Source: Stenotrophomonas oahuensis (GTDB lineage Bacteria > Pseudomonadota > Gammaproteobacteria > Xanthomonadales > Xanthomonadaceae). Taken from it: a stretch of 64,000 nt of DNA. A program made the position numbers and the translations under genes. A model generated the notes under the pieces. That model was given only the letters and a program-made list of their open reading frames with translations. It searched no databases and was not told the origin of the DNA. Shown here piece after piece: positions 34,091 to 43,136 of this stretch. How positions within the stretch are numbered: the first letter of the stretch is position 1; the number at the start of each line of letters is the position of its first letter. Location: contig NZ_CP115541.1 in assembly GCF_031834595.1 (NCBI RefSeq), positions 4,559,840 to 4,623,839 on the forward strand, given 5' to 3'.

Positions 34091-37000
34091 TCAGAAGCGG
34101 AAGCCCACTTCGGCCTTCACCTGGCGCGGCGTACCGACGATGTCGCCGGTTTCGTTGTAGCTGGCCAGCAGCTTCCCATTCGACTTGGTGTAGTTGAAGT
34201 TCGAGAAGTTGTCGAAGTTGAACACGTTGATGATGTCGATACGCGCATACAGCTCGGTATCGCCCGGCATCTTGAACGTCTTCGTCGCCTGCAGGTCGAC
34301 CGAACGGTAGCCCCAGATCTTGCCACCGACCAGGAACTTGCCGTTGCCCTGCGCAACTGCCGCACCCGGGGTCGGCAGGTCATAGCCGCTGGCCTGGGTG
34401 ACCGGGTACCAGTCGTTGACGGCGGTCGGGGTGGCCAGGGTGATCTTGCCACCGAAGGTGATGTCCCAGAAGCCGGCATACGAACCGGTCAGCACGATGC
34501 GGTGACGCGGCGCGCCGTTGGAACGGATGGTCGGGTAATCGCCGATCACGCCGCGGTCAAACGCGTAATGCTCGTTGATGTCGCGGTTGTGGCGGGCGGT
34601 GGTCCAGGTGTAGGCGATCGAGGTGCCCCAGCCGCTTTCCTTGGTGAACGGCTTCTGCGCCGACAGCAGCACCTGGGTCGCGCGGGTCTTGATGCCCTGC
34701 TGGCCGATGATCAGGCTGCCGAAGCCCGGCACGTTGCAGCTCCACGCCTGGCCCAGGCCCGGCGAGGTGCCGCCGCACAGGCGCGGGTCGTCGAAGAACT
34801 GGCCGGTCGGGTAACGGTTGCCCAGGGTGAAGGCGAAGCCGTCATAGGTCAGCGTACGTGCGATGGTGGCGTCGGTGAGCCAGTCGCCGATCTGGTTGCT
34901 CATGCCCAGGCTGAACTGATCCGCGTACGGAGCCTTCAGGTTGTTGTTGAGCAGATCCACTTCCAGGCCAGCGTTGCTGGTGCTGCCCAGCAGTGCCTGC
35001 AGGCCCTGGATGTTGTCCATCAGCGCCGGGTTCCAGTCGAAGCAGGCCGGCTGGCCGTTCAAGCAGGCACCGGTGGCCGGGTTGCGGAAGTACACGGTCG
35101 GCTGCGGCAGGGCCAGCTTGGTGGTTTCCAGCTGCAGGTAGTCAAACAGGTCGCGGTCATAGGAACGACCGGCACCACCGTGGATCACGTGCATCTCGTC
35201 GGCATTGATGTCATACGAGAAGCCCAGGCGCGGCTGCCAGGCGTCCTTGAACGCCTTGCGGTTGCTGCCGGTGCTGATGTAGTCGTTGATGTTCAGGCCG
35301 CTCAGTGCCAGCGTCTGCGCATAGGTCTGGCCAGCCGCAGCGCGCGGATCCTGCGAGTACAGCGCCGCCACCACTTCCGGCGGGGTCACGAAGTCCAGGT
35401 AGCTCGGGTTCTTTTCGTAGTCCCAGCGCAGGCCGAGGTTCAGCTGCAGGTGGTCGTTGACCTGCCAGTCGTCCTGGATGAACAGACCGATCTGCTTGAC
35501 CTTCGAACGCACTTCACCAGACACGCCGGAAACGCCGGTGACCGGCTTCACGAACTGCGCCTTGTACGGAATGTCGGACGGGAAGTCCGGGTCGCCCAGG
35601 GTGTAGGAGTACTGCGGATTGATCTGCGCCGCGTCGGACGCGTACAGATCGATTTCCTTGTACTTCGCACCCATCTTGATGGTGTGGTCGCCAGCGAACT
35701 CGATGCCGTTGAGGGTCAGGTTGTCTTCAATCGACCAGCCCTTCTGGCCCTTCACCTGCGCGTCCAGTGCCGAAGCGCCGCCGACCTTGACCAGGATGCG
35801 CTCGTCGGTGCCGTCCGGTGCGGTGTAGGTGATGCCCGGGCCGATGGTCAGCGGGTACGGGTTGTTGAACGAGTCTTCGTGGGTGACCATCAGCTCGTTG
35901 TAGAAACGCTCACCGCTGTGGTTCCAGCGCAGCGCGTAACGACGGTCGGTATTGATGGTTTCCTTGCCGGCCGACGGCGCGGTCTGGCCGCTGAACTGCT
36001 GCTGGGTTTCGTCGCGGTCCTGGAAGGTCAGCTCGATGCGGTCGTAGTCGGTCGGCTCGAAGTCGATCTTGGCGAAGATCAGGTCCTGCTCGAACGGCTG
36101 GCTGGCCGGGCCCAGGCCGGCGGCAGCGTCGGCCGGTAACAGGCCGACGCGGTCGGTGACCGAGCCTTCCGGCGCGATGGTCACCGGCAGGTCGAAGCGC
36201 TTGGCTTCGTAGGTGACGAAGAAGTGCGCCTTGTCCTGGATGATCGGGCCGCCCAGCGCGAAGCCGTATTCCTTCTCGGCCGAGACCTGCTTGCTCTTGC
36301 CTTCCTGGCGCTCGGCCGGGGTCATGGCGCGCATGTCTTCGTCGGTGTAGCGGTAGAACGCCTCACCCTTGAATTCGTTGGTACCGGACTTGGTCGCCGC
36401 GGTCACGGCCGCGCTGGAGACCTGGCCGTACTCGGCCTTGTAGTTGCCGCTGATCACCTTGTATTCGCCGATGGCCAGCTGCGGGAACGGATTGCCCGCG
36501 CTGCCGGACTGGCCGGCCACGCCGCCGCCCTTGACGTAGCTCTTCTGGCCCACGCCGTCGATGTACACGTTGGTACCGTCGGCATTGGTTGCACCGCCGC
36601 GCAGCGAGGTGTTGCCCTTCGCATCACGGGTGAAGATCATGCCCGGCACCGCGTCGGCGAATTCCAGGAAGTTGCGCGACACCTGCGGCGTGGTCTGGAT
36701 CTGCTGCAGGCTGACGGTCTTGCCCACTTCGGAAGTACGCACTTCCTGCAGCAGGGTCGGCGCAACCACGTTCACCGTGTCCAGGTTGGTCGCATTGGCG
36801 GTGGAGCCGTTGGCCGGTGCGCCGCTGAAATTCAGGGTTGCGGTCGATGCAACCGTCACCGTCACCTTCTGGGTCTGGCCATTGGCCACCACGTCGTAGG
36901 TGCCCGGGTCCAGGCCCATCAGCGAGTAGCTGCCATCAGCGCGCGTGGTGGCGCGGCGGACGGTACCGGTGGCCGTGTTGGTGGCGGTCACTTCGGTGCC

Positions 37001-37150
37001 GGCTTCGGCCGAGGCAACCTGGCCACGCAGCGACGAGGTGGCCGACTGCGCCATCAGGCTCGGGGCTGCGCCCAGCATCAGGCAGCTGACCAGTGCGCTC
37101 GTCAGCAGGCGACGTGCCGGCTGGCGGGTGCGGTGATTGGAATACGTCAT
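34091..37150 (-). CDS. TonB-dependent outer-membrane receptor with carboxypeptidase-regulatory-like N-domain
   Basis: This 1019-aa protein has a signal peptide ending near SLMAQS (about residue 35). Residues about 38-110 form the carboxypeptidase-regulatory-like beta domain (SLRGQVASAEAGTEVTATN, ADGSYSLMGLDPGTY). The plug follows at about 125-260 (NFLEFADAVPG, NVYIDGVGQ), then the long barrel, ending in the aromatic VKAEVGFRF. It resembles Oar-like receptors common in Xanthomonadaceae sugar loci. It should bring oligosaccharides across the outer membrane for the downstream glucanase and importer. Confidence 0.93.
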   Translation of the reverse strand: MTYSNHRTRQPARRLLTSALVSCLMLGAAPSLMAQSATSSLRGQVASAEAGTEVTATNTATGTVRRATTRADGSYSLMGLDPGTYDVVANGQTQKVTVTVASTATLNFSGAPANGSTANATNLDTVNVVAPTLLQEVRTSEVGKTVSLQQIQTTPQVSRNFLEFADAVPGMIFTRDAKGNTSLRGGATNADGTNVYIDGVGQKSYVKGGGVAGQSGSAGNPFPQLAIGEYKVISGNYKAEYGQVSSAAVTAATKSGTNEFKGEAFYRYTDEDMRAMTPAERQEGKSKQVSAEKEYGFALGGPIIQDKAHFFVTYEAKRFDLPVTIAPEGSVTDRVGLLPADAAAGLGPASQPFEQDLIFAKIDFEPTDYDRIELTFQDRDETQQQFSGQTAPSAGKETINTDRRYALRWNHSGERFYNELMVTHEDSFNNPYPLTIGPGITYTAPDGTDERILVKVGGASALDAQVKGQKGWSIEDNLTLNGIEFAGDHTIKMGAKYKEIDLYASDAAQINPQYSYTLGDPDFPSDIPYKAQFVKPVTGVSGVSGEVRSKVKQIGLFIQDDWQVNDHLQLNLGLRWDYEKNPSYLDFVTPPEVVAALYSQDPRAAAGQTYAQTLALSGLNINDYISTGSNRKAFKDAWQPRLGFSYDINADEMHVIHGGAGRSYDRDLFDYLQLETTKLALPQPTVYFRNPATGACLNGQPACFDWNPALMDNIQGLQALLGSTSNAGLEVDLLNNNLKAPYADQFSLGMSNQIGDWLTDATIARTLTYDGFAFTLGNRYPTGQFFDDPRLCGGTSPGLGQAWSCNVPGFGSLIIGQQGIKTRATQVLLSAQKPFTKESGWGTSIAYTWTTARHNRDINEHYAFDRGVIGDYPTIRSNGAPRHRIVLTGSYAGFWDITFGGKITLATPTAVNDWYPVTQASGYDLPTPGAAVAQGNGKFLVGGKIWGYRSVDLQATKTFKMPGDTELYARIDIINVFNFDNFSNFNYTKSNGKLLASYNETGDIVGTPRQVKAEVGFRF

Positions 37151-37228
37151 GCGAAAATCTCCGGGTGGTGGTGGCCGTCGTTGCGGCCGCCTTTCGTTTT
37201 TTATGACTACGTGGACTTCCGAAACAGC

Positions 37229-37253
37229 TTGTAACGGTTACGACGGTTTAAAC
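37229..37253. promoter_or_regulatory. Operator-like palindromes upstream of the receptor gene
   Basis: TTGTAACGGTTACGA (37229-37243) contains GTAAC-G-GTTAC, and GTTTAAAC (37246-37253) is a perfect palindrome. Both lie about 80-100 bases before the receptor ATG, where the LacI protein encoded next door could act. Confidence 0.5.
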
Positions 37254-37255
37254 GT

Positions 37256-37280
37256 GTCACGACCAACGGTCGTGACCTAC
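37256..37280. repeat. SMAG repeat that supplies the lacI-type gene stop codon
   Basis: Core GTCACGACCAACGGTCGTGAC with the GTAG head on the minus strand. The TAG of this head (37277-37279) is the stop codon of the regulator gene. Confidence 0.8.
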
Positions 37281-38305
37281 CGCGTTGCGACCGAGGTCGC
37301 AACGCTTGAATCGCGCACGATAAGACGAGGCACAAGCGTGTGCTTGTCCCCTGCCGTTTCCGTGTTGTTGCCATCCATCAACTGCAGCAGACGCGTCATC
37401 GCCTTATCGCCAAGCTCAGCGATACTCACCTGCATCGTTGTCAACGAAGGGTGAACGAAGCGCGCCAATGGAATGTCATCGAAGCCTGCAAGCGCCACGT
37501 CGGCCGGCACGCGCACGCCCGCTTGAGCGAAGGCATACAGGCAACCGAGCGCCATCATGTCGTTGGCCGCGAACACTGCATCGGGCAGTGCACCGGCCGC
37601 CAACAACTCCTGCCCGGCGCGATGGCCAGAGGCTTCATCGAAGTCGCCGGGCAGCTCGATGCCTTCCGCGCCATTGCCGAATTCGGCAATCGCATCACGG
37701 AAGCCGCGCAGGCGTTCGCGCGCATCGAAATTCAGATCCGGGCCGGCAATGAAGGCGATGCGACGGTGGCCCGCGTCGAGCAGATGGCGGGTCATCGCCA
37801 CTGCACCGGCATGGTCGTCGATGCTCAGCACCGGGTGGTCCTCGCCGGGCAGATAGGTGTTGATCAACACCGTGGGCAACGACTGCGGCAGGTTGTCGGT
37901 GAGGAAATCCGGGCTTTCCGCATACGGGGAAAGAACCAGCAGTCCGTCGACGCGGCCGCGCATGGCACGCAGGGCGGCGCCCTGCTGCTCCTGGTCGCCA
38001 TGGTAGCTGGACACCAGCAGGTGCTGGCGACGGGCCCGGGCCACCTGGTCGATGCCGCGCATCAGTTCAGAGAAGAATTCGCCGTACAGGTCCGGCAGCA
38101 CCACCCCGACCGTGTTGGTGCGGCGGCTGCTCAGGCTGCGGGCGGCCGCATGCGGGGTGTAGCGCAGGCGCGCAGCCACCTCCAGCACCAGCTTGCGCAC
38201 CGGCTCGGCGACGTTTTCATGCCCGTTGAGTGCGCGCGAAACCGTGGCCACAGAGACACGGGCTTCCCGCGCGACATCCTTGATGGTGATCGCTGCCTTG
38301 TTCAC
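37277..38305 (-). CDS. LacI-family transcriptional regulator
   Basis: This 342-aa repressor has the DNA-binding helix-turn-helix at about residues 7-28 (TIKDVAREARVSVATVSRALNG). The rest is the periplasmic-binding-like sensor, with NTVGVVLPDLYGEFFSELMRGI and the C-terminal PLARFVHPSLTTMQVS. The start is a GTG with GGAGGG in front. It precedes the receptor gene in the same direction. An operator-like palindrome at its own promoter suggests autoregulation. The inducer is probably a glucan-derived sugar, by context only. Confidence 0.93.
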   Translation of the reverse strand: MNKAAITIKDVAREARVSVATVSRALNGHENVAEPVRKLVLEVAARLRYTPHAAARSLSSRRTNTVGVVLPDLYGEFFSELMRGIDQVARARRQHLLVSSYHGDQEQQGAALRAMRGRVDGLLVLSPYAESPDFLTDNLPQSLPTVLINTYLPGEDHPVLSIDDHAGAVAMTRHLLDAGHRRIAFIAGPDLNFDARERLRGFRDAIAEFGNGAEGIELPGDFDEASGHRAGQELLAAGALPDAVFAANDMMALGCLYAFAQAGVRVPADVALAGFDDIPLARFVHPSLTTMQVSIAELGDKAMTRLLQLMDGNNTETAGDKHTLVPRLIVRDSSVATSVATR

Positions 38306-38348
38306 TTCGCCGCCCTCCACGGCTTAGAGATCTGGGCTTGGCGCGGAA

Positions 38349-38362
38349 TGTAAGCGTTTTCA
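38349..38362. promoter_or_regulatory. LacI-type operator at the regulator's own promoter
   Basis: TGTAAGCGTTTTCA is a CG-centred palindrome close to the LacI/GalR consensus, 44 bases before the regulator's GTG. It resembles the site before the glucanase operon (TGTAAACGATTTCA). Confidence 0.6.
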
Positions 38363-38468
38363 AACCCCGATGTAAACACTACGTTAGGTGAATGTCGCAT
38401 GGTCGTAACCTCGGCGTGTCTTGTGGGGGACGTCCTGGGACTTGCCAGGACAAGGCAGGACAAGGGTT

Positions 38469-38744
38469 TCAGGGTTTTGTGACCGGCGTCTCGGCGCGAA
38501 TGGACAGCGCGTGGATATCGGTGTCCATCATCGTGCCCAGCGCGGCATACACCGCCCGGTGGCGCGCCAGCGGCAACTTGCCCTCGAAGGCCGCGCTGAC
38601 GATATGCACATTGAAATGCCCGCGCCCGTCCCTGGCCCCGGCATGGCCGGCGTGGCGGTGGCTGTCGTCCTCGATCTCCAGCAGTTCCGGGGCCAGGGCC
38701 GCCTGCAGCGCGGCGCGGATGCGCTCCACCCGCTCGGCATTCAT
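38469..38744 (-). CDS. BolA family protein
   Basis: This 91-aa protein has the BolA fold: [26 protein letters not shown], then [27 protein letters not shown] and the C-terminal [10 protein letters not shown]. BolA proteins pair with monothiol glutaredoxins and bind Fe-S clusters, and some regulate transcription. The histidine in RHRAVY is the conserved cluster ligand. Its start overlaps the stop of the YciI gene by four bases. Confidence 0.92.
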   Translation of the reverse strand: MNAERVERIRAALQAALAPELLEIEDDSHRHAGHAGARDGRGHFNVHIVSAAFEGKLPLARHRAVYAALGTMMDTDIHALSIRAETPVTKP

Positions 38745-39040
38745 GGCAACACCTTGCGGAACGGGCGTACTTCGGTGCGCACATAGACGCCAGCGTCCAC
38801 GTACGGGTCGGCCGCGGCCCAGTCCTGGGCGGCCTCAAGCGAGGCGAACTCGGCAATCACCACGCTGCCGCTGAACCCGGCCGGGCCCGGGTCTTCGCTG
38901 TCGATCGCCGGGCATGGGCCGGCCAGCACCAGGCGGCCTTCGTCACGCAGGGCGGTCAGCCGGGCCAGGTGGGCCGGGCGCGCGGCCAGCCGGGCGGCCA
39001 GCACGTCGGTACCGTCATAGCCTTCAATCACATACAACAC
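38741..39040 (-). CDS. YciI family protein
   Basis: This 99-aa protein matches the YciI dimeric alpha-beta barrel family: [43 protein letters not shown] with the conserved His, and [12 protein letters not shown] with the Asp. The His-Asp pair suggests an enzyme, but no substrate is established. It is co-transcribed with bolA (ATGA overlap), the same pairing as in other Xanthomonadaceae. Confidence 0.9.
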   Translation of the reverse strand: MLYVIEGYDGTDVLAARLAARPAHLARLTALRDEGRLVLAGPCPAIDSEDPGPAGFSGSVVIAEFASLEAAQDWAAADPYVDAGVYVRTEVRPFRKVLP

Positions 39041-39388
39041 AGGCAGCTCCAGGGGGTGAACTTAACAAACGGCTGAATTCTACCCGCCCCGACTGGACAC
39101 TGCCGTGGATAGCGCTTACTCTTCACGTCATTGCACGTGGCTGGACGCAGCAGCCCCGTCGGTTCCGGCCAGTTCGCCCACCGACGACCGACCCGCTGCC
39201 CCACACCAGCACACGTAGACGACCTCCTTAGTAGTTCAGTCGCTGCCCCCTGCGGCGCGCCTTGCTGTTTGTAGTGTGGAAACCACGCCGGTCCTGGCGT
39301 GCCATGCCGCTTCCGTTGCTGCTGTCCGGCCTGTCCGGTGGCGGACGGGTGCGGCGAACGGTCCGATGCAATCCAGACATCACGCTTG
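39041..39388. other. Intergenic region between yciI and scpA
   Basis: About 350 bases with divergent genes on either side. I see no gene, SMAG repeat, tRNA or clear promoter pair. The sequence is GC-rich without strong palindromes. Confidence 0.4.
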
Positions 39389-40294
39389 ATGACTTCCGAA
39401 CTCGCGTCCGACGCGAACCCGCAAACCCGGCCGACCGCCCCGCAGCAGCAGGAAATGCCGCTGGCCGTGGTGCATGGGCAGCCGGTTCTGCAGATTCCGC
39501 AGGACCTGTACATCCCACCGGATGCACTGGAAGTCATCCTGGATGCCTTCGAAGGCCCGCTGGACCTGCTGCTGTACCTGATCCGCCGGCAGAACCTGGA
39601 CATCCTGGACATCCCCGTCGCCGAGATCACCCGGCAGTACGTGGAATACATCAATGTGATGCAGGAGCTGCGCTTCGAGCTGGCCGCCGAGTATCTGGTG
39701 ATGGCGGCGATCCTGGCTGAAGTGAAGTCGCGCATGCTGCTGCCGCGCCCGCCCAGCGCCGAAGGCGAGGAAGCCGACCCGCGTGCGGAACTGGTGCGCC
39801 GGCTGCAGGAGTACGAACGTTTCAAGCAGGCTGCCGAGGATATCGACGCCCTGCCCCGCCAGGACCGCGACACCAGCCTGGCCCATGCCTTCGTCCCCGA
39901 CCGTGCTGCAGTGAAACTGCCGCCGCCGGTGGACCTGAAGGAGATGCTGATGGCCCTGCACGACGTGCTCAAGCGCGCCGAGCTGTTCACCGGCCACGCC
40001 ATCAAGCGCGAGGCGCTGAGTGTGCGCCAGCGCATGGGCGACGTGCTGGGCCGTCTGGAAGACGGCAAGTTCTACCGCTTTGAAACGCTGTTCACCGCCG
40101 AGGAAGGCAAGCTCGGCGTGCTGGTGACCTTCCTGGCTCTGCTGGAACTGGCCAAGGAGCAGCTGCTGGACATCGTGCAGGAAGCCCCGCTGGCCCCGAT
40201 CTACGTCAAGTCGCTGGCCCTGGGCAACACCAACGAACCGCTGCAGTTCAACAGCGAGTTCGACGACAACGACGCCGCCAACGAAACCGAGTGA
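39389..40294 (+). CDS. scpA: Segregation and condensation protein A
   Basis: This 301-aa kleisin joins SMC and ScpB in the chromosome-condensing complex. The N-terminal FEGPLDLLLYLIRRQNLDILDIPVAEIT is the family signature that binds the SMC neck. A second conserved block at the C-terminus (FLALLELAKEQLLDIVQEAPLAPIYV) binds the SMC head. The ATG chosen gives MTSELASD; an extra 50 residues before the signature are variable. scpB follows after 13 bases. Confidence 0.93.
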   Translation: MTSELASDANPQTRPTAPQQQEMPLAVVHGQPVLQIPQDLYIPPDALEVILDAFEGPLDLLLYLIRRQNLDILDIPVAEITRQYVEYINVMQELRFELAAEYLVMAAILAEVKSRMLLPRPPSAEGEEADPRAELVRRLQEYERFKQAAEDIDALPRQDRDTSLAHAFVPDRAAVKLPPPVDLKEMLMALHDVLKRAELFTGHAIKREALSVRQRMGDVLGRLEDGKFYRFETLFTAEEGKLGVLVTFLALLELAKEQLLDIVQEAPLAPIYVKSLALGNTNEPLQFNSEFDDNDAANETE

Positions 40295-40307
40295 GTCCCG
40301 ATTCCGC

Positions 40308-41306
40308 ATGGATCAACCGCTGATCAACCGCATTGTCGAAGGCGCGCTGCTGGCATCCAGCCAGCCGCTTACCCTCGCCCAGCTGCAGGGTCTGTTCCCG
40401 GAAGAGGAACCGGCACCGCCGGGCAGCATCGAGCGCGCACTGGAAATCCTGCGCGACGGCTGCGCCGACCGTGGCGTGGAACTGGTTGAGGTTGCCTCCG
40501 GCTTCCGCTTCCAGGTCACCAATGAAGTGCACGGCTACATCACCCGGCTGTGGACCGAACGCAAGACCCGTTACACCCGCGCCACCCTGGAAACCCTGGC
40601 CTTGATCGCCTACCGCCAGCCGATCACCCGCGGCGAGATCGAGCAGGTGCGTGGCGTGGCGGTCAGCAGCAACATCATCCAGGCGCTGGAAGAGCGCGAG
40701 TGGATCCGCGTGGTCGGCCACCGCGACGTGCCCGGCAAGCCGGCACTGTTCGGCACCACCAAGGGCTTCCTGGACTACTTCGGGCTGAAGCGCCTGGACG
40801 AACTGCCGCCGCTGTCGGAACTGCGCGACCTGGGCGAACTGGAACCGCAGCTGCCGCTGGACAGCGACGGCCAGCCGGCCGGGAAGATCGCCGCAGGCGT
40901 GGCTTCGGGTGATGAAGGCGATGGCGACATCGAAGACACCGCCGCCAACGACGCCGATGGCGACGCCCCCGATGACGACGGTGACACCGACCATTCCGAC
41001 GCGTCGGATGCCCCCGCCGCACCGGACGCCGCCGACACAGGCGACACCCGCCGCATGAACCGCCTGGACCGCTTCTCCGCCCGACTGGCGCAAAGCGACG
41101 AAGAAACCGACAATACGCACGACCGCGAATCCAACGCGTCGCCGTCACTCCCCGACGACGACGTCGAACCCGATACCGCGCCGGGAACACGCGCGGCGCA
41201 TCCGAACGAAACCGAAAACAACGCCGTCGCGACGACGACCGTGGCTGTTGACGAAGCCGATCCCGAACCAGAGGCCGACGAAACGTCGCCGGCCGGAGCC
41301 AAGTAA
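40308..41306 (+). CDS. scpB: Segregation and condensation protein B with long acidic tail
   Basis: This 332-aa protein has two winged-helix domains in residues 1-195 (LLASSQPLTLAQL, TLETLALIAYRQPITRGEIEQVRG, LFGTTKGFLDYFGL). ScpB normally ends near 190-200. Here about 130 residues rich in Asp, Glu, Ala and Thr follow, with no hydrophobic core, so it should be disordered. It works as a dimer that binds the ScpA kleisin. The TAA stop is directly followed by the rluB ATG. Confidence 0.92.
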   Translation: MDQPLINRIVEGALLASSQPLTLAQLQGLFPEEEPAPPGSIERALEILRDGCADRGVELVEVASGFRFQVTNEVHGYITRLWTERKTRYTRATLETLALIAYRQPITRGEIEQVRGVAVSSNIIQALEEREWIRVVGHRDVPGKPALFGTTKGFLDYFGLKRLDELPPLSELRDLGELEPQLPLDSDGQPAGKIAAGVASGDEGDGDIEDTAANDADGDAPDDDGDTDHSDASDAPAAPDAADTGDTRRMNRLDRFSARLAQSDEETDNTHDRESNASPSLPDDDVEPDTAPGTRAAHPNETENNAVATTTVAVDEADPEPEADETSPAGAK

Positions 41307-43019
41307 ATGAGTGACACCCCTCGCAAGCCGTCGTTGAACAAGCTTTCGCTCAAGCGCGAAACCGCTACCGAACAGCCCAAGCTCGAAGAGCGCCTGCACA
41401 AGGTGCTGGCCCAGGCCGGCCTCGGCTCGCGCCGCGCGCTGGAACAGCGCATCGCGGACGGCCTGGTCAAGGTCAACGGCGAAGTCGCCCAGACCGGCCA
41501 GTCGATCAAGAGCGGCGACAAGGTTGAACTGGACGGCCGTGGCTTTGTTGCCACCGCGCTGACCGAAACCTCGCGCGTGCTGGCCTACAACAAGCCCGAA
41601 GGCGAAGTGACCACCCGCGAAGATCCCGAAGGCCGCCCGACCGTGTTCGAAGCGCTGCCGGCCCTGAAGGGCGCGCGCTGGATCGCCATCGGCCGCCTCG
41701 ACATCAACACCACCGGCCTGCTGCTGGCCACCACCGACGGTGAACTGGCCAACGCCATGATGCACCCGTCGTACGAGGTGGAACGCGAGTACGTGGTGCG
41801 CGTGCGCGCCCCGGAAGGCCAGGAAAAGGTGCCTGACAACATCGTCGACCGCCTTGCCCGTGGCGTCGCGCTGGATGACGGCCCGGCCAAGTTCGACGAG
41901 ATCGAACGCATTGGCGGCACCGATTCGCACGACTGGTTCCGCGTCGTGGTGAAGGAAGGCCGCAACCGCGAAGTGCGCCGCCTGTGGGAATCGCAGGGCT
42001 GCCAGGTCAGCCGCCTGAAGCGCACCCGCTACGGCAAGATCAGCCTGCCGCGCGAACTGCTGCGCGGCCAGTCGCAGGAACTCACCGCCAAGCAGGTCGA
42101 GCAGCTGCGCGCCGAACTGAAGCTGGAAGAAGGCGCGCCGTCGGCGCTGACCCTGCAGCCGGTGATCGGCCAGCGCCGCGCTGCCAAGACCACCGTGCGC
42201 GTGTCGCGCGAGGGTGGCCGTGGCAATGCCTACGTCAACGGCAACAACGTGGCCGATGAAGGCCGCGAACTGCGCCGCTTCGACAACGTGCGCGAAGACC
42301 GCGGCCGCGGCCGCGGCGGCAAGGGCGGCGGCTTCAAGGGCGGCCTGACCGTCAGCGGCGAAGCCGCAGCCAAGCAGTCGCAGCGTCCGTTCAAGCAGCG
42401 CCAGGACAAGAACAGCCGCGCGCTGCCGGAAGGCAACCCGGCCGCGTTCCGCAGCTGGTACGTGCCCGATGGCGTCAGCACCGGCCCCAGCAACCACCGC
42501 AATGCCGGTCCGGGCGCAGCCCGTGGCCCCGGCGCACGCGGTCCGGGTGCAGGCGGCCAGGGCCGTCCGTTCGGCAAGCCCAAGCCCGGTGCCGGTGGCG
42601 GCCAGGGTCGTGGCGGTTTCGGTGGTGAAGGCCGCGGTGAAGGCCGTGGTCCCTACGGCGGCGAAGGCCGCAGCGAAGGTCGTGGCGGCTACGGCGGCCA
42701 GGGCCGTCCGGCCGGTGCCGGCGCAGGCAACCGTGGTGGCCAGGGCGCACAGCGCCACCCGTACGGTCACCCGGGCAATGCCCCGAGCTTCCCGTCCGAC
42801 CACGCCAACCCCGGTGCCAGCCCGTACGGTAACGCGCGCCCGAGCGGCAACCGCAATGCCGGCCCGCGCGGTCCCGGCGGCCCGGGTGGTAATCGCGGCC
42901 CGGGTGGCCCCGGCGGCAACCGTGGTCCGGGCGGTCGTCCGGGTGGCGGTGGTCGTCCCGGTGGCGGCAACCGCGGCCCCGGTGGCGGCGGTCACCGTGG
43001 CGGCCCGCGCGGCGGCTGA
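41307..43019 (+). CDS. rluB: 23S rRNA pseudouridine synthase RluB with Gly/Arg-rich tail
   Basis: This 570-aa protein modifies 23S rRNA (U2605 in E. coli). The S4 domain is at about 27-75 (ERLHKVLAQAGLGSRRALEQ), the catalytic aspartate is D132 in GRLDINTTGLL, and KEGRNREVRRLWE follows. The catalytic part ends near residue 290; about 280 residues of Gly, Arg, Asn and Pro follow with repeats such as GGPGGNRGPGG. E. coli RluB has a shorter basic tail. The tail probably binds RNA. Confidence 0.93.
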   Translation: MSDTPRKPSLNKLSLKRETATEQPKLEERLHKVLAQAGLGSRRALEQRIADGLVKVNGEVAQTGQSIKSGDKVELDGRGFVATALTETSRVLAYNKPEGEVTTREDPEGRPTVFEALPALKGARWIAIGRLDINTTGLLLATTDGELANAMMHPSYEVEREYVVRVRAPEGQEKVPDNIVDRLARGVALDDGPAKFDEIERIGGTDSHDWFRVVVKEGRNREVRRLWESQGCQVSRLKRTRYGKISLPRELLRGQSQELTAKQVEQLRAELKLEEGAPSALTLQPVIGQRRAAKTTVRVSREGGRGNAYVNGNNVADEGRELRRFDNVREDRGRGRGGKGGGFKGGLTVSGEAAAKQSQRPFKQRQDKNSRALPEGNPAAFRSWYVPDGVSTGPSNHRNAGPGAARGPGARGPGAGGQGRPFGKPKPGAGGGQGRGGFGGEGRGEGRGPYGGEGRSEGRGGYGGQGRPAGAGAGNRGGQGAQRHPYGHPGNAPSFPSDHANPGASPYGNARPSGNRNAGPRGPGGPGGNRGPGGPGGNRGPGGRPGGGGRPGGGNRGPGGGGHRGGPRGG

Positions 43020-43031
43020 GAGCGTTCAATG

Positions 43032-43056
43032 AAAACGGCCCCGATGGGGCCGTTTT
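43032..43056 (+). terminator. Rho-independent terminator of scpA-scpB-rluB
   Basis: AAAACGGCCCC pairs with GGGGCCGTTTT around a GAT loop, 12 bases after the rluB stop. Confidence 0.92.
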
Positions 43057-43081
43057 CTGTATAACGCGAAACGTAATCCCC

Positions 43082-43104
43082 GTAGCGACGCGCCATGCGC
43101 GTCC
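43082..43104 (+). repeat. SMAG repeat
   Basis: GTAG followed by the core CGACGCGCCATGCGCGTC, 33 bases before the lipoprotein ATG and so probably in its leader. Confidence 0.75.
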
Positions 43105-43136
43105 CTCGCAAAACCCACATCATCCGGAAAACCAAA

